A stretch of DNA of 64,000 bases. It comes from Floridanema aerugineum (GTDB taxonomy: Bacteria; Cyanobacteriota; Cyanobacteriia; Cyanobacteriales; Aerosakkonemataceae). The stretch lies in NCBI RefSeq assembly GCF_041929345.1, contig NZ_JBHFNQ010000052.1, positions 101,796-165,795 on the forward strand. The letters run 5' to 3'. Below are positions 8,203 through 17,564 of this stretch, one piece after another. The notes below the pieces were generated by a model. It was not told where the DNA came from and made no database searches. It saw nothing but the letters and a program-made list of their open reading frames with translations. The position numbers and the translations under genes were made by a program. Numbering within the stretch: position 1 is the first letter of the stretch; each line of letters opens with the position of its first letter.

Positions 8203-9372
8203 TTAGTTAGTTAAACTATCTGTTTCTACAAAGATAATTCCTGCCATGACTAACTGAGAAAGTAGGGGGATAGCTTCAGCTTCTAAGTCTAAGTCGGGTG
8301 CCCATGTTGCTAAGTCAAACAGGCTGAATTTGTGTCGATTAAAGATATTTTCAACTAATTCTAAAGGGACTCCTTTTAATGAGATTACTTGATTGTTAAC
8401 TGTGATGTTGTATTCTCGATCGCTAATTTCTTCAACTCTAACTTGCTGATATTTGGGGCGGGTAAATTGGGTATCAAAACCCCGATCGAAAATCCCAAAA
8501 CCTGCTTGAAATGGCAATGAGTATTTAGCTACTTGAGGAGTTAAAGTATTTAAGCGATCGGCATATTTTTTGCTCGCTTCCCGATCTTTCAAATAACCGA
8601 TTAAATTACTAATTAAATCTTCTACTTTCTCCTGCAACTGAGCAGTATTTCCTTCCTGAATAATTGGCAAATTTTTGCGCCATTCTGACTCATTTAATAA
8701 TTCATCAATTAACCAGTTTAAGAAATCAATTCCTGTGTGACAATCAATTCCTAAAGTTAAATGTAAAGAAGGTTGCTCTAAACTTAAAGCATAATGCCAA
8801 TGTCCGCGAGGAATGTAGAGTAAATCGCCAGGATTAAGTATAACTTTTAAATATGGCGATTCGTCGGGTGGTAGCTGTTCATCAGAACGATTTTCTGGCA
8901 AGGGATACTTTATTGTATCGGAAAAAAGGTACCATTCTTTTGTGCCATGAATTTGTAAAATAAAAACTTCGTGGGTGTCATAGTGACAATCAAAACCTTG
9001 TTGTTCTGGGGGAGAACAATACAAATTAATCTGGGTTTTGTGACCAATTTCTGCATGAATAGCAGTGGTAAATTCCGCGAGTTCTGGTACTAATTCATCT
9101 ACCCGATCGATAATCATTGTCGCTCCTTTTTGGAAGTGCTTTAACCAATTTTCCCCAGTTGTTTCGGGTAAGGTTTTTCCGTCCAATGAGAAGCGAATTC
9201 CGGGATAGGTAAGTTTGTGAAAATTGAGCAGGTAATTAAGTTGTTTCCACGAAAATAAATGCTGGAATTTTTCCTGATTTGGCTGGGATATAACAATGCC
9301 TTGTTTTTGCCAATTTTCTGCAAAAAACTTATCCTTTGGGTAGGGCTGAAGTAGGTAAGATAGAGTTTGCAT
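8203..9372 (-). CDS. JmjC/cupin-4 type oxygenase-like protein
   Basis: 389 residues from the ATG at 9372; the frame runs 20 residues further but those are weak. The double-stranded beta-helix of the ribosomal-oxygenase (ROXA/cupin_4) family is visible: FDCHYDTHEVFILQIHGTKEW supplies the HxD iron ligands, and LNPGDLLYIPRGHWHYAL supplies the distal His. The C-terminal ~130 residues form a helical, winged-helix-like region. Characterised relatives hydroxylate a residue in a ribosomal protein using Fe(II) and 2-oxoglutarate; the target here is unknown. It stands alone, convergent with the gene at 7069. Confidence 0.75.
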   Translation of the reverse strand: MQTLSYLLQPYPKDKFFAENWQKQGIVISQPNQEKFQHLFSWKQLNYLLNFHKLTYPGIRFSLDGKTLPETTGENWLKHFQKGATMIIDRVDELVPELAEFTTAIHAEIGHKTQINLYCSPPEQQGFDCHYDTHEVFILQIHGTKEWYLFSDTIKYPLPENRSDEQLPPDESPYLKVILNPGDLLYIPRGHWHYALSLEQPSLHLTLGIDCHTGIDFLNWLIDELLNESEWRKNLPIIQEGNTAQLQEKVEDLISNLIGYLKDREASKKYADRLNTLTPQVAKYSLPFQAGFGIFDRGFDTQFTRPKYQQVRVEEISDREYNITVNNQVISLKGVPLELVENIFNRHKFSLFDLATWAPDLDLEAEAIPLLSQLVMAGIIFVETDSLTN

Positions 9373-9448
9373 AAAGATGACGATCGCATTTTGTACTTTA
9401 AAGTTTTGAGATGGACAAATTGCCCATCTCATGTTAAATTTGATTCAG

Positions 9449-9700
9449 TTAGCGGCGACGACGACCACGACCACGATCGCGATCGTAATCATTGTTAAAA
9501 TCTTGATTATCACGATTAGATAAGATAATTTCTCTGGGATTTCTTTGGTTAATCTCTCTAATTTCCATCTGCATTGTTGCTCTTTCAACTTGCGAGTTAC
9601 GATCGGAAGTACTTTCTAATGTGGCAGCGTTAGTAAATCCGGGAATCAGCAAGTGAGAATTTGCAGCCAGCAGCAAACTGAGTAGTGTTTTTGGATTCAT
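9449..9700 (-). CDS. Small secreted protein with Asp/Arg-rich tail
   Basis: 83 residues. It has an N-terminal signal-like segment (MNPKTLLSLLLAANSHLLI, then a probable cut after TNA) and a charged mature part ending DYDRDRGRGRRRR. A plausible ribosome site (reverse strand AAAAAGGGAAATAACG before ATG) supports translation. No family recognised. The tail is encoded by a run containing two overlapping gatcgc sites, so part of it may reflect repeat sequence turned coding. It lies 76 bases upstream of the cupin gene on the same strand and could be co-transcribed with it. Confidence 0.5.
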   Translation of the reverse strand: MNPKTLLSLLLAANSHLLIPGFTNAATLESTSDRNSQVERATMQMEIREINQRNPREIILSNRDNQDFNNDYDRDRGRGRRRR

Positions 9701-9787
9701 CGTTATTTCCCTTTTTCTTGCTAGTCAACTGTTGTTAATTATCAAGTTACAAAGGAAATGTGACAAAAAAATGACGCACTCAAAAAC

Positions 9788-9890
9788 ATTGTACGTAGTT
9801 GCGCTTCAGTGCTAAAGAAAGGCGCTGAAACGCATTGTACGTAGTTGCACTTCAGTGCTAAAGAAAGGCGCTGAAGCGCAACTACGTACC
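9788..9890. repeat. Tandem palindromic repeat, GTACGTAGTTGCGC family
   Basis: Two direct copies (9788-9832 and 9833-9890) share cattgtacgtagttgc, then ttcagtgctaaagaaaggcg. The second copy is a near-complete hairpin (9838-9889, arms tacgtagttgcacttcag/ctgaagcgcaactacgta) followed on the plus strand by a T run. Related palindromes occur at 24767-24824 and 43679-43786. The element lies immediately after the kinase stop codon. Confidence 0.8.
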
Positions 9891-9894
9891 TTTT

Positions 9895-11409
9895 TTACAG
9901 CGATATTCTAATTGTGAAGGTCGATCCTGTTCCTAAAGTGCTTTCGGCGCTGATTTTACCACCGTGAAGTTGCACGATTTGTTGAGCGATCGCTAATCCT
10001 AAACCAAAACCACCCGTCGTCTTTTGTCGCACTCGATCGACTCGATAAAAACGCTCAAAAATATGCGGTAAATCTGCTGACGGTATTCCCATTCCACTAT
10101 CTTTTATTTGTAAGCAAACTTCCGATAAATCTGTAAATAAGCGAATGGTAATATTGCCTTGTTCGGGAGTATATTTACAAGCATTCTGCACTAAGTTAAA
10201 TATTGCTTGTTCTAACAAATCCGGTGCTGCTTTAATTAACACAGGATTTTCCGGTAAATCCCAAATAATCTTTAAGTTTTTGGCGGTTATTTCTGAATGA
10301 CAGCGATCGACAATTTGCCAAAGCAACTCATTTAAATTAATCTCCGTCACTGTTTCCGGTAACTTTTCGTAGCGAGCTAAAAATAATAAATTAGCAATTA
10401 AATTACTAATTGATTTCGTTAAATCGACAATTTTTTCTAATCTTTTTCTCGGCTGAATCGAGTCTTCATGAGGTGCTAATAAACCAACTTGAGCATTACT
10501 TAAAATTGCTGCGATCGGGGCACGAAGTTCATGAGAAGCATTAGCTGTAAAACGTTGTAATTGCTCATAAGCATTTTGTAACTTTTGTTCAGCTGCTACT
10601 TGAGCTTCTAAAGCTGCTTCTAGTTTCACATTACTTGCTTGTAAATTCCCTCTTTCCCAAGCCAGTTCTCTTTCCAAGCGCGAGAATAAATGAACTGTTA
10701 AAAAACCACCAAGAATTCCGATTAATGTCAAGCTAAATAAAGTTATCCAACCTAGAGTTTGATAAAAAGCTAAATGTTGTTTTCTCACTCGTAATAAACG
10801 TTCTTCTTCCGCCTCAAATAAAGCAATTTTGTTTCTCGCTGCATCCATTAAAACTTTGCCTTCTGCTAACCAATCATACAATTCGCTGTAGGAAAAGCGC
10901 CCTTGCAAAGGAGATTGATAATATTCATCTTCATCAATTTCTTCTCGTTCTTTTTGTTCTCTACTTCTCCATCCTCCGGGTACAACTTTCGCATCCATTT
11001 GCGCTAACTTTCTGTCCATTAGCGTCAAATTTTGCTGAACTAAAACTTGAATTTCTTTAATTTCTTTGGATTGATGAGGATTATCAGAAACTAGTAATTG
11101 CAGCATTTTTAAGTTTTTGGGAATGTTAGCGATCGCCTGACTGTAAGGAGCTAAAAAATCTGGTCTTCCCGTCATTGCATAACCGCGCATTCCCGTTTCT
11201 GCATCGATTAAACCAGCAACTAAACGCTTAGTTTCTAAACGCACTCTTTGCGTATGTTTTACCCAAGCTTCATCTTCTACCAAGCTAATTTTTAACCAAC
11301 CAAAAGTTACCAAAGTGGCAATTAAACAGCTAAAAGGAATAGAAATAATTAACAGTCCGCGTTGTTTAACTGGTATCTTTTTCCAAAGATGATAATATTT
11401 AATCATCAT
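9895..11409 (-). CDS. CHASE3-domain sensor histidine kinase
   Basis: 504 residues from the ATG at 11409, which overlaps the regulator's stop codon (ATGA). Order: membrane helix (LLIISIPFSCLIATLVTF), a periplasmic CHASE3-type helical sensor containing ETGMRGYAMTGRPDFL, a second helix near residues 215-240, a short coiled coil, HisKA with the phospho-accepting His293 (ASHELRAPI), and an HATPase domain with LVQNACKYTP (N box), DSGMGIP (G1) and GFGLGLAI (G2). All catalytic boxes are intact. An acidic/Gln-rich insertion (EQKEREEIDEDEYYQ) sits inside the sensor. It should phosphorylate the coupled regulator upstream. Signal unknown. Confidence 0.9.
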   Translation of the reverse strand: MMIKYYHLWKKIPVKQRGLLIISIPFSCLIATLVTFGWLKISLVEDEAWVKHTQRVRLETKRLVAGLIDAETGMRGYAMTGRPDFLAPYSQAIANIPKNLKMLQLLVSDNPHQSKEIKEIQVLVQQNLTLMDRKLAQMDAKVVPGGWRSREQKEREEIDEDEYYQSPLQGRFSYSELYDWLAEGKVLMDAARNKIALFEAEEERLLRVRKQHLAFYQTLGWITLFSLTLIGILGGFLTVHLFSRLERELAWERGNLQASNVKLEAALEAQVAAEQKLQNAYEQLQRFTANASHELRAPIAAILSNAQVGLLAPHEDSIQPRKRLEKIVDLTKSISNLIANLLFLARYEKLPETVTEINLNELLWQIVDRCHSEITAKNLKIIWDLPENPVLIKAAPDLLEQAIFNLVQNACKYTPEQGNITIRLFTDLSEVCLQIKDSGMGIPSADLPHIFERFYRVDRVRQKTTGGFGLGLAIAQQIVQLHGGKISAESTLGTGSTFTIRISL

Positions 11410-12080
11410 TGATTTGGCTGGAGACGATAACCCATTCCATACACCGTTTCTATCCATTCGGAAGCACCAATATTTTGCAGTCTTTGTCTTAGTCGTCGAA
11501 TCAAAGTTGTTACAGCATTACTTTCTGGTTCTTCTCCCCATTGCCAAAGATTTTGTTCTATTTGATTGCGCGTTAAAATTTGATTTGGATGGCGCATTAA
11601 GTACTCTAACATTTGAAATTCTCGCACCGAAAGTTGTACAGTTTTTCCTCCCCGTTCTACTGTCAAATTAGTTAAATTTAGTTGTAAATCAGCTAATTTT
11701 AGTGTATCACCTGTCCACAAAGGCGATCGCCTCCCCAACGCCCGCACTCTCGCCAACAATTCAATCACATCTACAGGTTTTACCAAATAATCATCAGCGC
11801 CAGCGTCTAAACCTGTGACTTTATCTGCGATCGTATCTTTTGCTGTTAGCATTAACACTGGCGCAGTTTTCCCCATTTGGCGATAATAGCCACAAAGTTC
11901 TATACCGCTAATTACGGGTAACATCCAATCTAAAATTAGCAAATCATAGTCTTTTTCCGAAATTAACCACTTCGCAGTTTCACCATCTTCTACTCCATCA
12001 ACTAAATGTCCAACTTGAGTTAATGCTACCGCTAGAGGTTCTAATTGTTCTGCATCATCCTCTACTAGTAAAATTCTCAT
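11406..12080 (-). CDS. OmpR/PhoB-family response regulator
   Basis: 224 residues: a receiver domain with the acidic pair ED(7-8), phospho-acceptor Asp51 (LLILDWMLP), switch Thr in LMLTAKD and Lys in YLVKPVD, then a winged-helix DNA-binding domain (LTRNQIEQNLW...VTTLIRRLRQRL...GMGYRL). It is a complete transcription factor. Its stop overlaps the start of the kinase gene by four bases, the normal sign of a cognate pair. It starts 18 bases after the dynamin-like GTPase gene ends, so all three are probably one transcript. It resembles cyanobacterial regulators of the RppA type, but I do not assign that name. Confidence 0.92.
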   Translation of the reverse strand: MRILLVEDDAEQLEPLAVALTQVGHLVDGVEDGETAKWLISEKDYDLLILDWMLPVISGIELCGYYRQMGKTAPVLMLTAKDTIADKVTGLDAGADDYLVKPVDVIELLARVRALGRRSPLWTGDTLKLADLQLNLTNLTVERGGKTVQLSVREFQMLEYLMRHPNQILTRNQIEQNLWQWGEEPESNAVTTLIRRLRQRLQNIGASEWIETVYGMGYRLQPNQ

Positions 12081-12098
12081 TTTTCATCAAGACTTGTG

Positions 12099-14477
12099 CT
12101 ATTCATTAGCAACTAATTCTTGCATATATTTGAGATAAACATCAGCTTTCTTCACCTGTTCTTTAACTTCGGGAACTAATGAATTAAGCGCTTGAATTAA
12201 CTTAGTTTTAGCTTCAATAGAAAGCTGTTGGTCTACTTGCGCTTGTTTTAAACTATTGCGGTAGTTATTCAAGTAAGCATCTAAATCATTAAAAAAGTCA
12301 TCAATCCTTTGCTGAAAATCTTCATCCAAATATTGACTGATTCCGTTTTTAATGTCATTAATTCTTTGGTCAATCAACTTGTTAATCTCATAAATTATTC
12401 CTTGCAAAGAAACAGTGTAAAAATTCTCGGTTTTATGGGGTCTTTTGACTTTCTCGGTAATTTCAAAAGGAACTAACCACAGGAAATGCAAAAACGATCG
12501 CTTCGTCCTGACTACTTCACTGTAACCTTGATCGATCGTCCGAGTATGGCGAATTACTAAAGGTTTATTTAAATCAATATAGTAATCCGAATGAAATCTG
12601 AGATTAGGCAAAGAAAGATTCAAATTAAAATTTTCATTCAATCTTTCCCTAGCTCGTTCTATAATTGGTCTGGTTTGCTCATCTAAGAAATTCATCATTT
12701 TTTGCCGAGCTTCATCAATTACTTGACCAGTATTTTCTTGCACTTTTTCTAATAATAAATCTACTCGGCGCTTGGCATAAGATACAGCTAAGGCGGCGAA
12801 TTCTTCCGCTTCCCTTAAAGTAGTAAATTCCATTGAACTCAGTCGCTTCGACTCAGTTGCTACTTCTTGTTTTTGTTGCGATATCCAGTTAGCGAAAATC
12901 CTGCCAGTTGTGCCACCTTTCTGAACAAAATCACCAACTTGTTGCTCGTCTTCCAGCAGATATGTTTCTACACTCAATTTGCCTTCTTGTTGCAACTTTT
13001 CTAAAATACTATTCAATTGTTCCTGCAAATCACTTTTGATTTGTTCAATTTCTTGTAAACTGTTACGGCAGTTTTCAATGCTATCAATATCTTCATCTAA
13101 TGCTGCCACTTCTAAACGCAGTTTATCCCCATCTTCATTAATCGCCCGACTGCGTAATTGTGTATCTTCTAAAAGTTCTAACAACCGACCTTTAGCGATT
13201 TTCAAAGAAGAAGTAATACATCTGGGTGCTGCTTCGGTCATTAAAGCATTGACTGCATTAGTTAAAAAGGCATCAAAGCCAGATTTATTCCACAGTTTTT
13301 CGGCTTTCTTTTTTAGTTGGGCGACTGTAGTTTCTTGTAATTCTTCTTCCCAGTCTAAAGGAAAAACATCTTGAGCTAGCGATCGCGCCGTCTTCAACTG
13401 CATCACATCCGCACCCGGATTTTGCTGCGCCTCTCCCAAAAAATTAGCCGCAGAAAACGCCCATCTTGCCGAAATTTCAAACACGCGATCGTTCTGTGCC
13501 CCTTCCCCAATCCCGAACTCAGCTGCTACAAATTGACGCACCTGTTCGGGAGTCATATCCCCCTCTTTCCGCTGATCGACCTTATTCACCAAAACATATA
13601 AATTATCCTTTCCCCGCAATTCAATTACCCGTTCTACATCCTTTTTAATCTCCTCTTCCGCCTTCGTATTTAACTCCGTAAAATTCAGCACAATTAAAAT
13701 TACCGAACTCGCCTGTAATTGTTCGGCAACCACATTTACCAGCTTTAAATTTTCCCCCGCTTCATTCGGCCCCGGAGTATCCACAATTACCAATTTACCA
13801 GCAATATCTGCTTTTTCTGTAATTCCCGATCGATAAAAAGGAGTGTAAATTCTTGGTACATCCATCAGCGATTGCAAAGGATCGGAAAGCGGATCTAAAA
13901 CACTACAAAGGCGAATAATATCATTCAAAGCCCGTAAACTATTAATAATCGACAACCGACCAGAAATTTTGCTATCAATAGCAATTCCTGTCATTCCCTG
14001 AATTTTTTCCGGCAACTTTGCTAAGTGCGGATATTGCGCCATTCTTTCCTGCACTCGGCTTAAACCTAACTCAGCAATTTTGCGCTGTAAAGCCGAAAAA
14101 GTATCACGAAAGATATCTTGAATTTGAGGAGTTAAAATTAAAACTGGCTCGGCTAACTGCGGATCGAAAATGATCTCCGTAGGCAAAGTCGTCATTGCTG
14201 CATTGCGACTCGGCAATAATTCTTGACCAACAATAGCGTTAATAATCGTAGATTTACCCGCTTTCATCGGCGCAACTATTGCCATTCTCAACTCCAAATC
14301 TGAAACATTCCGAGTCGCATCTGCGACTTCGCGTTGAAACTTAGCATACTTTTCACTAGCACTATCCGAACTCAGCGCCGTACTAACACGATGTAATAAC
14401 GAACTAACTTGTCCTAACAGACCAACAGCATTTGTTTGCAAGCTCTGCATATTAGCTTTTTGTACGTAAGCAACCAT
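12099..14477 (-). CDS. Dynamin-like GTPase
   Basis: 792 residues. The GTPase motifs are those of bacterial dynamins: G1 APMKAGKST near residue 70, conserved TTLPTEI (G2), IVDTPGPNEAG (G3) and VLVNKVD (G4). A long helical region follows, with several coiled-coil stretches (for example DSIENCRNSLQEIEQIKSDL) and a basic, aromatic patch around residues 660-700 that could bind membrane. Bacterial dynamins assemble on membranes and remodel or protect them. I chose the ATG at 14477 because a GGGGGAG box lies eight bases before it; the longer frame starts at GTG 14486. It is probably the first gene of an operon with the regulator and kinase. Confidence 0.85.
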   Translation of the reverse strand: MVAYVQKANMQSLQTNAVGLLGQVSSLLHRVSTALSSDSASEKYAKFQREVADATRNVSDLELRMAIVAPMKAGKSTIINAIVGQELLPSRNAAMTTLPTEIIFDPQLAEPVLILTPQIQDIFRDTFSALQRKIAELGLSRVQERMAQYPHLAKLPEKIQGMTGIAIDSKISGRLSIINSLRALNDIIRLCSVLDPLSDPLQSLMDVPRIYTPFYRSGITEKADIAGKLVIVDTPGPNEAGENLKLVNVVAEQLQASSVILIVLNFTELNTKAEEEIKKDVERVIELRGKDNLYVLVNKVDQRKEGDMTPEQVRQFVAAEFGIGEGAQNDRVFEISARWAFSAANFLGEAQQNPGADVMQLKTARSLAQDVFPLDWEEELQETTVAQLKKKAEKLWNKSGFDAFLTNAVNALMTEAAPRCITSSLKIAKGRLLELLEDTQLRSRAINEDGDKLRLEVAALDEDIDSIENCRNSLQEIEQIKSDLQEQLNSILEKLQQEGKLSVETYLLEDEQQVGDFVQKGGTTGRIFANWISQQKQEVATESKRLSSMEFTTLREAEEFAALAVSYAKRRVDLLLEKVQENTGQVIDEARQKMMNFLDEQTRPIIERARERLNENFNLNLSLPNLRFHSDYYIDLNKPLVIRHTRTIDQGYSEVVRTKRSFLHFLWLVPFEITEKVKRPHKTENFYTVSLQGIIYEINKLIDQRINDIKNGISQYLDEDFQQRIDDFFNDLDAYLNNYRNSLKQAQVDQQLSIEAKTKLIQALNSLVPEVKEQVKKADVYLKYMQELVANE

Positions 14478-14761
14478 GAGACTCACTCCCCCGAAAAATG
14501 TCTAACCGAAAGAAAACGTTCTGATTAAAGTTAGATTTTTTTATTTTGTCTGAAACTCAACTATATCTAAAAAAACTCCTGTTGTTATCATTAGTTGACG
14601 ATCGTTTTGCTAAGATGACCCCGAAGAATATTATGTGGATGCAATCTGCCTCTGGCACAAATGAGGTAAGCACTGCGTCTTTCACAAAGACTAGCCTTCT
14701 ATTAACCTAACAATAGAGGTGCGTGCCTGTGATCTCCAGTTGATTTCTCTGTAAAAACACC

Positions 14762-15331
14762 ATGCGTAACCCTATCCTCAATTCCGATCGTTTTTCAGGT
14801 GCAACACCAACTTTCAGGAAACTCTTCGTTTCTAGCTTAGTTTTGGGCTTAATTGGTACATTTAGCACTAATCTTGATATTTTGCCATCAACAGCACAGC
14901 CAACAGCACAAACCAAACAAGCTACAAACCCCATTAACCAGAAATTGGTGGGAAGTTGGCAAAGCCGAGTTTCTTCCACTCAGAATCTTACTTTTATTTT
15001 TGGGCCTGATGGTAAATTGTTTATTGTCTTGCCTTCTAGCTCAGACAAAGCTCAAGCTTTACAACTGCGATACCGCGTTGCTTCCACAAGTAGCAAACCC
15101 ATGCAATTGGATTTGACGACAAGTAACAATAAAACTGCACAAACGATTTTTGAGTTTACTTCTGACGGTAAACTGCGAATGGAACTACAAGGCATTGAAG
15201 CGGGAAAACCCAGACCAGCTGCTTTTGGTAAAGGGGCTTTGGTGTTTAATAAAGTTTCTGATAGCACTAATTTGCCTGCTAATGCCCAACTTAGACAAAC
15301 TGATAACCCGAATAACGTCATGCCTAAGTAA
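14762..15331 (+). CDS. Secreted hypothetical protein, lipocalin-like
   Basis: 189 residues with a signal peptide (hydrophobic FVSSLVLGLIGTFS, probable cut after the STAQ region). The mature part opens INQKLVGSWQSR, then LTFIFGPDGKLFIVLP and further beta strands (FEFTSDGKLRMEL). The alternation of short strands and the GSW...F.F..DG.L pattern look like small lipocalin-like proteins of cyanobacteria, but I recognise no named family. The tail is polar and Asn-rich. It is a single-gene unit, divergent from the dynamin gene across about 285 bases. Several overlapping frames here are shadows. Confidence 0.6.
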   Translation: MRNPILNSDRFSGATPTFRKLFVSSLVLGLIGTFSTNLDILPSTAQPTAQTKQATNPINQKLVGSWQSRVSSTQNLTFIFGPDGKLFIVLPSSSDKAQALQLRYRVASTSSKPMQLDLTTSNNKTAQTIFEFTSDGKLRMELQGIEAGKPRPAAFGKGALVFNKVSDSTNLPANAQLRQTDNPNNVMPK

Positions 15332-15450
15332 GTTGTCACACTTCATTGCGGGCTCAGGGGGCAAGGGGCTCCAGAAGATAATTAGCTGTTCGCAATAACA
15401 GCCAAAAAATCCTGATTTTGACTGTAAATATGGGAAAGCTTGTCTGCCCA

Positions 15451-15481
15451 GATCCCCGACTTCTTGAAGAAGTCGGGGATC
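15451..15481. repeat. Perfect palindrome, GATCCCCGACTTCTT type
   Basis: AGATCCCCGACTTCTT and its inverse AAGAAGTCGGGGATCT meet almost without a loop. There is no T run directly after it, so it is more likely one of the interspersed hairpin repeats than a strong terminator. It lies between the secreted-protein gene and the ABC gene. Confidence 0.7.
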
Positions 15482-15552
15482 TACAGTACTTACTACTACA
15501 AATTTCAGCCTTAGCGCTGTTAAGATGTGGTTAATTTTGATGCTTGACTTCC

Positions 15553-17499
15553 ATGACTGACACCGTTCTCGATGTTCGCAACTTGCAAGTTCAGTTCCTG
15601 GCCAAAGGTACAGGTAAAACGCCTGTAGTTACGAAAGCTGTTGATAATATTTCTTTTCAGGTGAAACCAGGGCAAACTCTGGGAATTGTCGGTGAGTCGG
15701 GGTCTGGTAAATCAGTCACTTCCTTAGCTGTCATGGGTTTGGTGCCGAGTCCAAGCAGGGTGTCAGGTGAAATTTGGTTTCAAGATTCAGTGGAAGGTGC
15801 CGAAGCTGTGAATCTGCTGCAATTGCCGGAAAGGAGAAAGCAGCAGTATCGAGGCGGTGAGATTGCCATGATCTTTCAAGAACCGATGAGTTCTTTGAAT
15901 CCAGTTTATACTATTGGTTTTCAGATTACAGAAGCAATTCGATTGCACCAAAATGTTTCGCAGGCGCAATCAAGAAGACTGGCGGTTTCTCTGTTACAAG
16001 AGGTGAAGTTGCTTCCTAGTGATGAGGTGTTGCAGCAACGTTTTTTGGAAATTAAAAGACCAGAAAAATTTAATACTCCTGCGGCTGGAGAGTGGGCGGT
16101 TGATATTAGCGAAAGGGAAATTAATCAGTATATTAATCAGCAGAAATTGGCAATGCTCGATCGCTATCCCCACGAACTTTCCGGGGGTCAAATGCAGCGA
16201 GTTATGATTGCAATGGCGATTTCTTGCAATCCCAAAGTGTTGATTGCTGATGAACCGACTACTGCTTTAGATGTGACTGTTCAAGCAACTATTTTGGAAC
16301 TGTTGCGGGAGTTATGCCGGAGTCGGGGAATGTCGATGATTTTTATTACTCACGACTTGGGCGTAATTGCCGAAATTGCTGATACTGTGGCTGTGATGTA
16401 TCGGGGGAAAATAGTTGAGTATGGCCCAGTTTGGCAAATTTTTTCCGAGCCTAAACATCCTTATACCAAAGGTTTGTTAGCCTGTCGCCCCAGTTTGGAG
16501 CGCAATATGCGCTATCTGCCAACGGTTTCTGATTTTATGGAAGTGGTGGAAACTGCTAATGGGGAATGGAAAATTGCGGAGAAAAGCAAAGATTCAGATG
16601 CACAAATAGGAGTTTCACCAACTCCATTCCCAGTTTCTCGTCCTCCGTCACCAGTCCATACTTCTGACTCACCAATTTTATCGATCAAAAATCTTCAGGT
16701 GGGTTTTCCGGTGCGGGGAATGTTTGGCAAAACGAAACGCTATATTATGGCTGTAAATGGCATTTCGTTTGATGTTTATAAGAGTGAAACTTTGGGTTTG
16801 GTGGGAGAGTCCGGTTGCGGAAAAACTACTTTAGCCCGGACTTTGTTACGATTAATTGAACCAATAGGCGGTCAAGTTTTCTTTGAAGACCGCGATATTA
16901 CGAATTTGCGTGGTACACCTTTACAAAAGTTGCGCCGGGAGATGCAAATTGTGTTCCAAAATCCCTTTAGTTCTCTCGATCCTCGGATGAAGATTGGGGA
17001 TGCGGTAATGGAACCTTTGCGAATTCATGAAATAGGGAAAAATGATAAAGAAAGACGCGATCGCGCCGCTTATCTGTTAGAAAAAGTCGGTCTAAATCCT
17101 GACTGGATGAAGCGTTACCCGCACGAATTTTCTGGGGGACAAAGGCAAAGGATTTGTATTGCTAGGGCTTTGGCTTTAAATCCGAAGTTTATTATTTGTG
17201 ATGAGTCTGTTTCGGCTTTGGATGTTTCTGTACAAGCGCAAGTGTTGAATTTGTTAAAGGAAATTCAGCATGAGTTTGGCTTGACTTACATTTTTATTTC
17301 CCACGATCTGAGTGTGGTCAAGTTTATGAGCGATCGCATCATGGTAATGAATAGCGGCAAAATTGAAGAAATTGATATTGCCGATATCATCTATCGCGAA
17401 CCGAAAAAAGAATACACTCGTCAGTTAATTAATTCTATTCCCACAGGCAGTTTGGCAAGAATTAAACAGCGGCAACAACAGCGATCGATCGCAATGTAA
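15553..17499 (+). CDS. Double ATP-binding protein of a peptide/nickel-type ABC transporter
   Basis: 648 residues holding two full ABC ATPase domains, as in GsiA or fused DppD-DppF. Domain 1 has GESGSGKS, a signature LSGGQMQRV and DEPTTALD. Domain 2, from about residue 370, has GESGCGKT, FSGGQRQRICIARALA and CDESVSALD. Domain 1 carries an insertion of roughly 50 residues between its Q loop and signature (around KLLPSDEVLQQ to YINQQKLAM). It would power uptake of oligopeptides or similar solutes, but permease and binding-protein genes are not adjacent. I prefer the ATG at 15553 to the TTG nine bases earlier. A palindrome at 17521 follows. Confidence 0.88.
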   Translation: MTDTVLDVRNLQVQFLAKGTGKTPVVTKAVDNISFQVKPGQTLGIVGESGSGKSVTSLAVMGLVPSPSRVSGEIWFQDSVEGAEAVNLLQLPERRKQQYRGGEIAMIFQEPMSSLNPVYTIGFQITEAIRLHQNVSQAQSRRLAVSLLQEVKLLPSDEVLQQRFLEIKRPEKFNTPAAGEWAVDISEREINQYINQQKLAMLDRYPHELSGGQMQRVMIAMAISCNPKVLIADEPTTALDVTVQATILELLRELCRSRGMSMIFITHDLGVIAEIADTVAVMYRGKIVEYGPVWQIFSEPKHPYTKGLLACRPSLERNMRYLPTVSDFMEVVETANGEWKIAEKSKDSDAQIGVSPTPFPVSRPPSPVHTSDSPILSIKNLQVGFPVRGMFGKTKRYIMAVNGISFDVYKSETLGLVGESGCGKTTLARTLLRLIEPIGGQVFFEDRDITNLRGTPLQKLRREMQIVFQNPFSSLDPRMKIGDAVMEPLRIHEIGKNDKERRDRAAYLLEKVGLNPDWMKRYPHEFSGGQRQRICIARALALNPKFIICDESVSALDVSVQAQVLNLLKEIQHEFGLTYIFISHDLSVVKFMSDRIMVMNSGKIEEIDIADIIYREPKKEYTRQLINSIPTGSLARIKQRQQQRSIAM

Positions 17500-17520
17500 A
17501 GGCAGAAGGCAGAAGAAAGC

Positions 17521-17554
17521 CTTGTAGAGACGTTGCATGCAACGTCTCTACAAG
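17521..17554. repeat. GTAGAGACGTTG palindrome, possible terminator
   Basis: A perfect 34-base palindrome (arms CTTGTAGAGACGTTGCA and its inverse) lies 22 bases after the ABC gene stop and is followed by gctttttg. It can act as a terminator for either converging gene. Copies of the same family occur at 23479-23506 and twice at 37526-37580. Confidence 0.8.
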
Positions 17555-17564
17555 GCTTTTTGAA

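Noticed and set aside
9895..12080. Naming the regulator-kinase pair rppA/rppB or nrsRS
   Set aside because: The kinase has a CHASE3 sensor, not the RppB/NrsS sensor, and the OmpR-type regulator family is too large to name by eye.
14762..15398. Several overlapping ORFs on both strands around the secreted-protein gene
   Set aside because: Only the 189-residue frame has a signal peptide and ordered beta-strand pattern; the rest are shadows.
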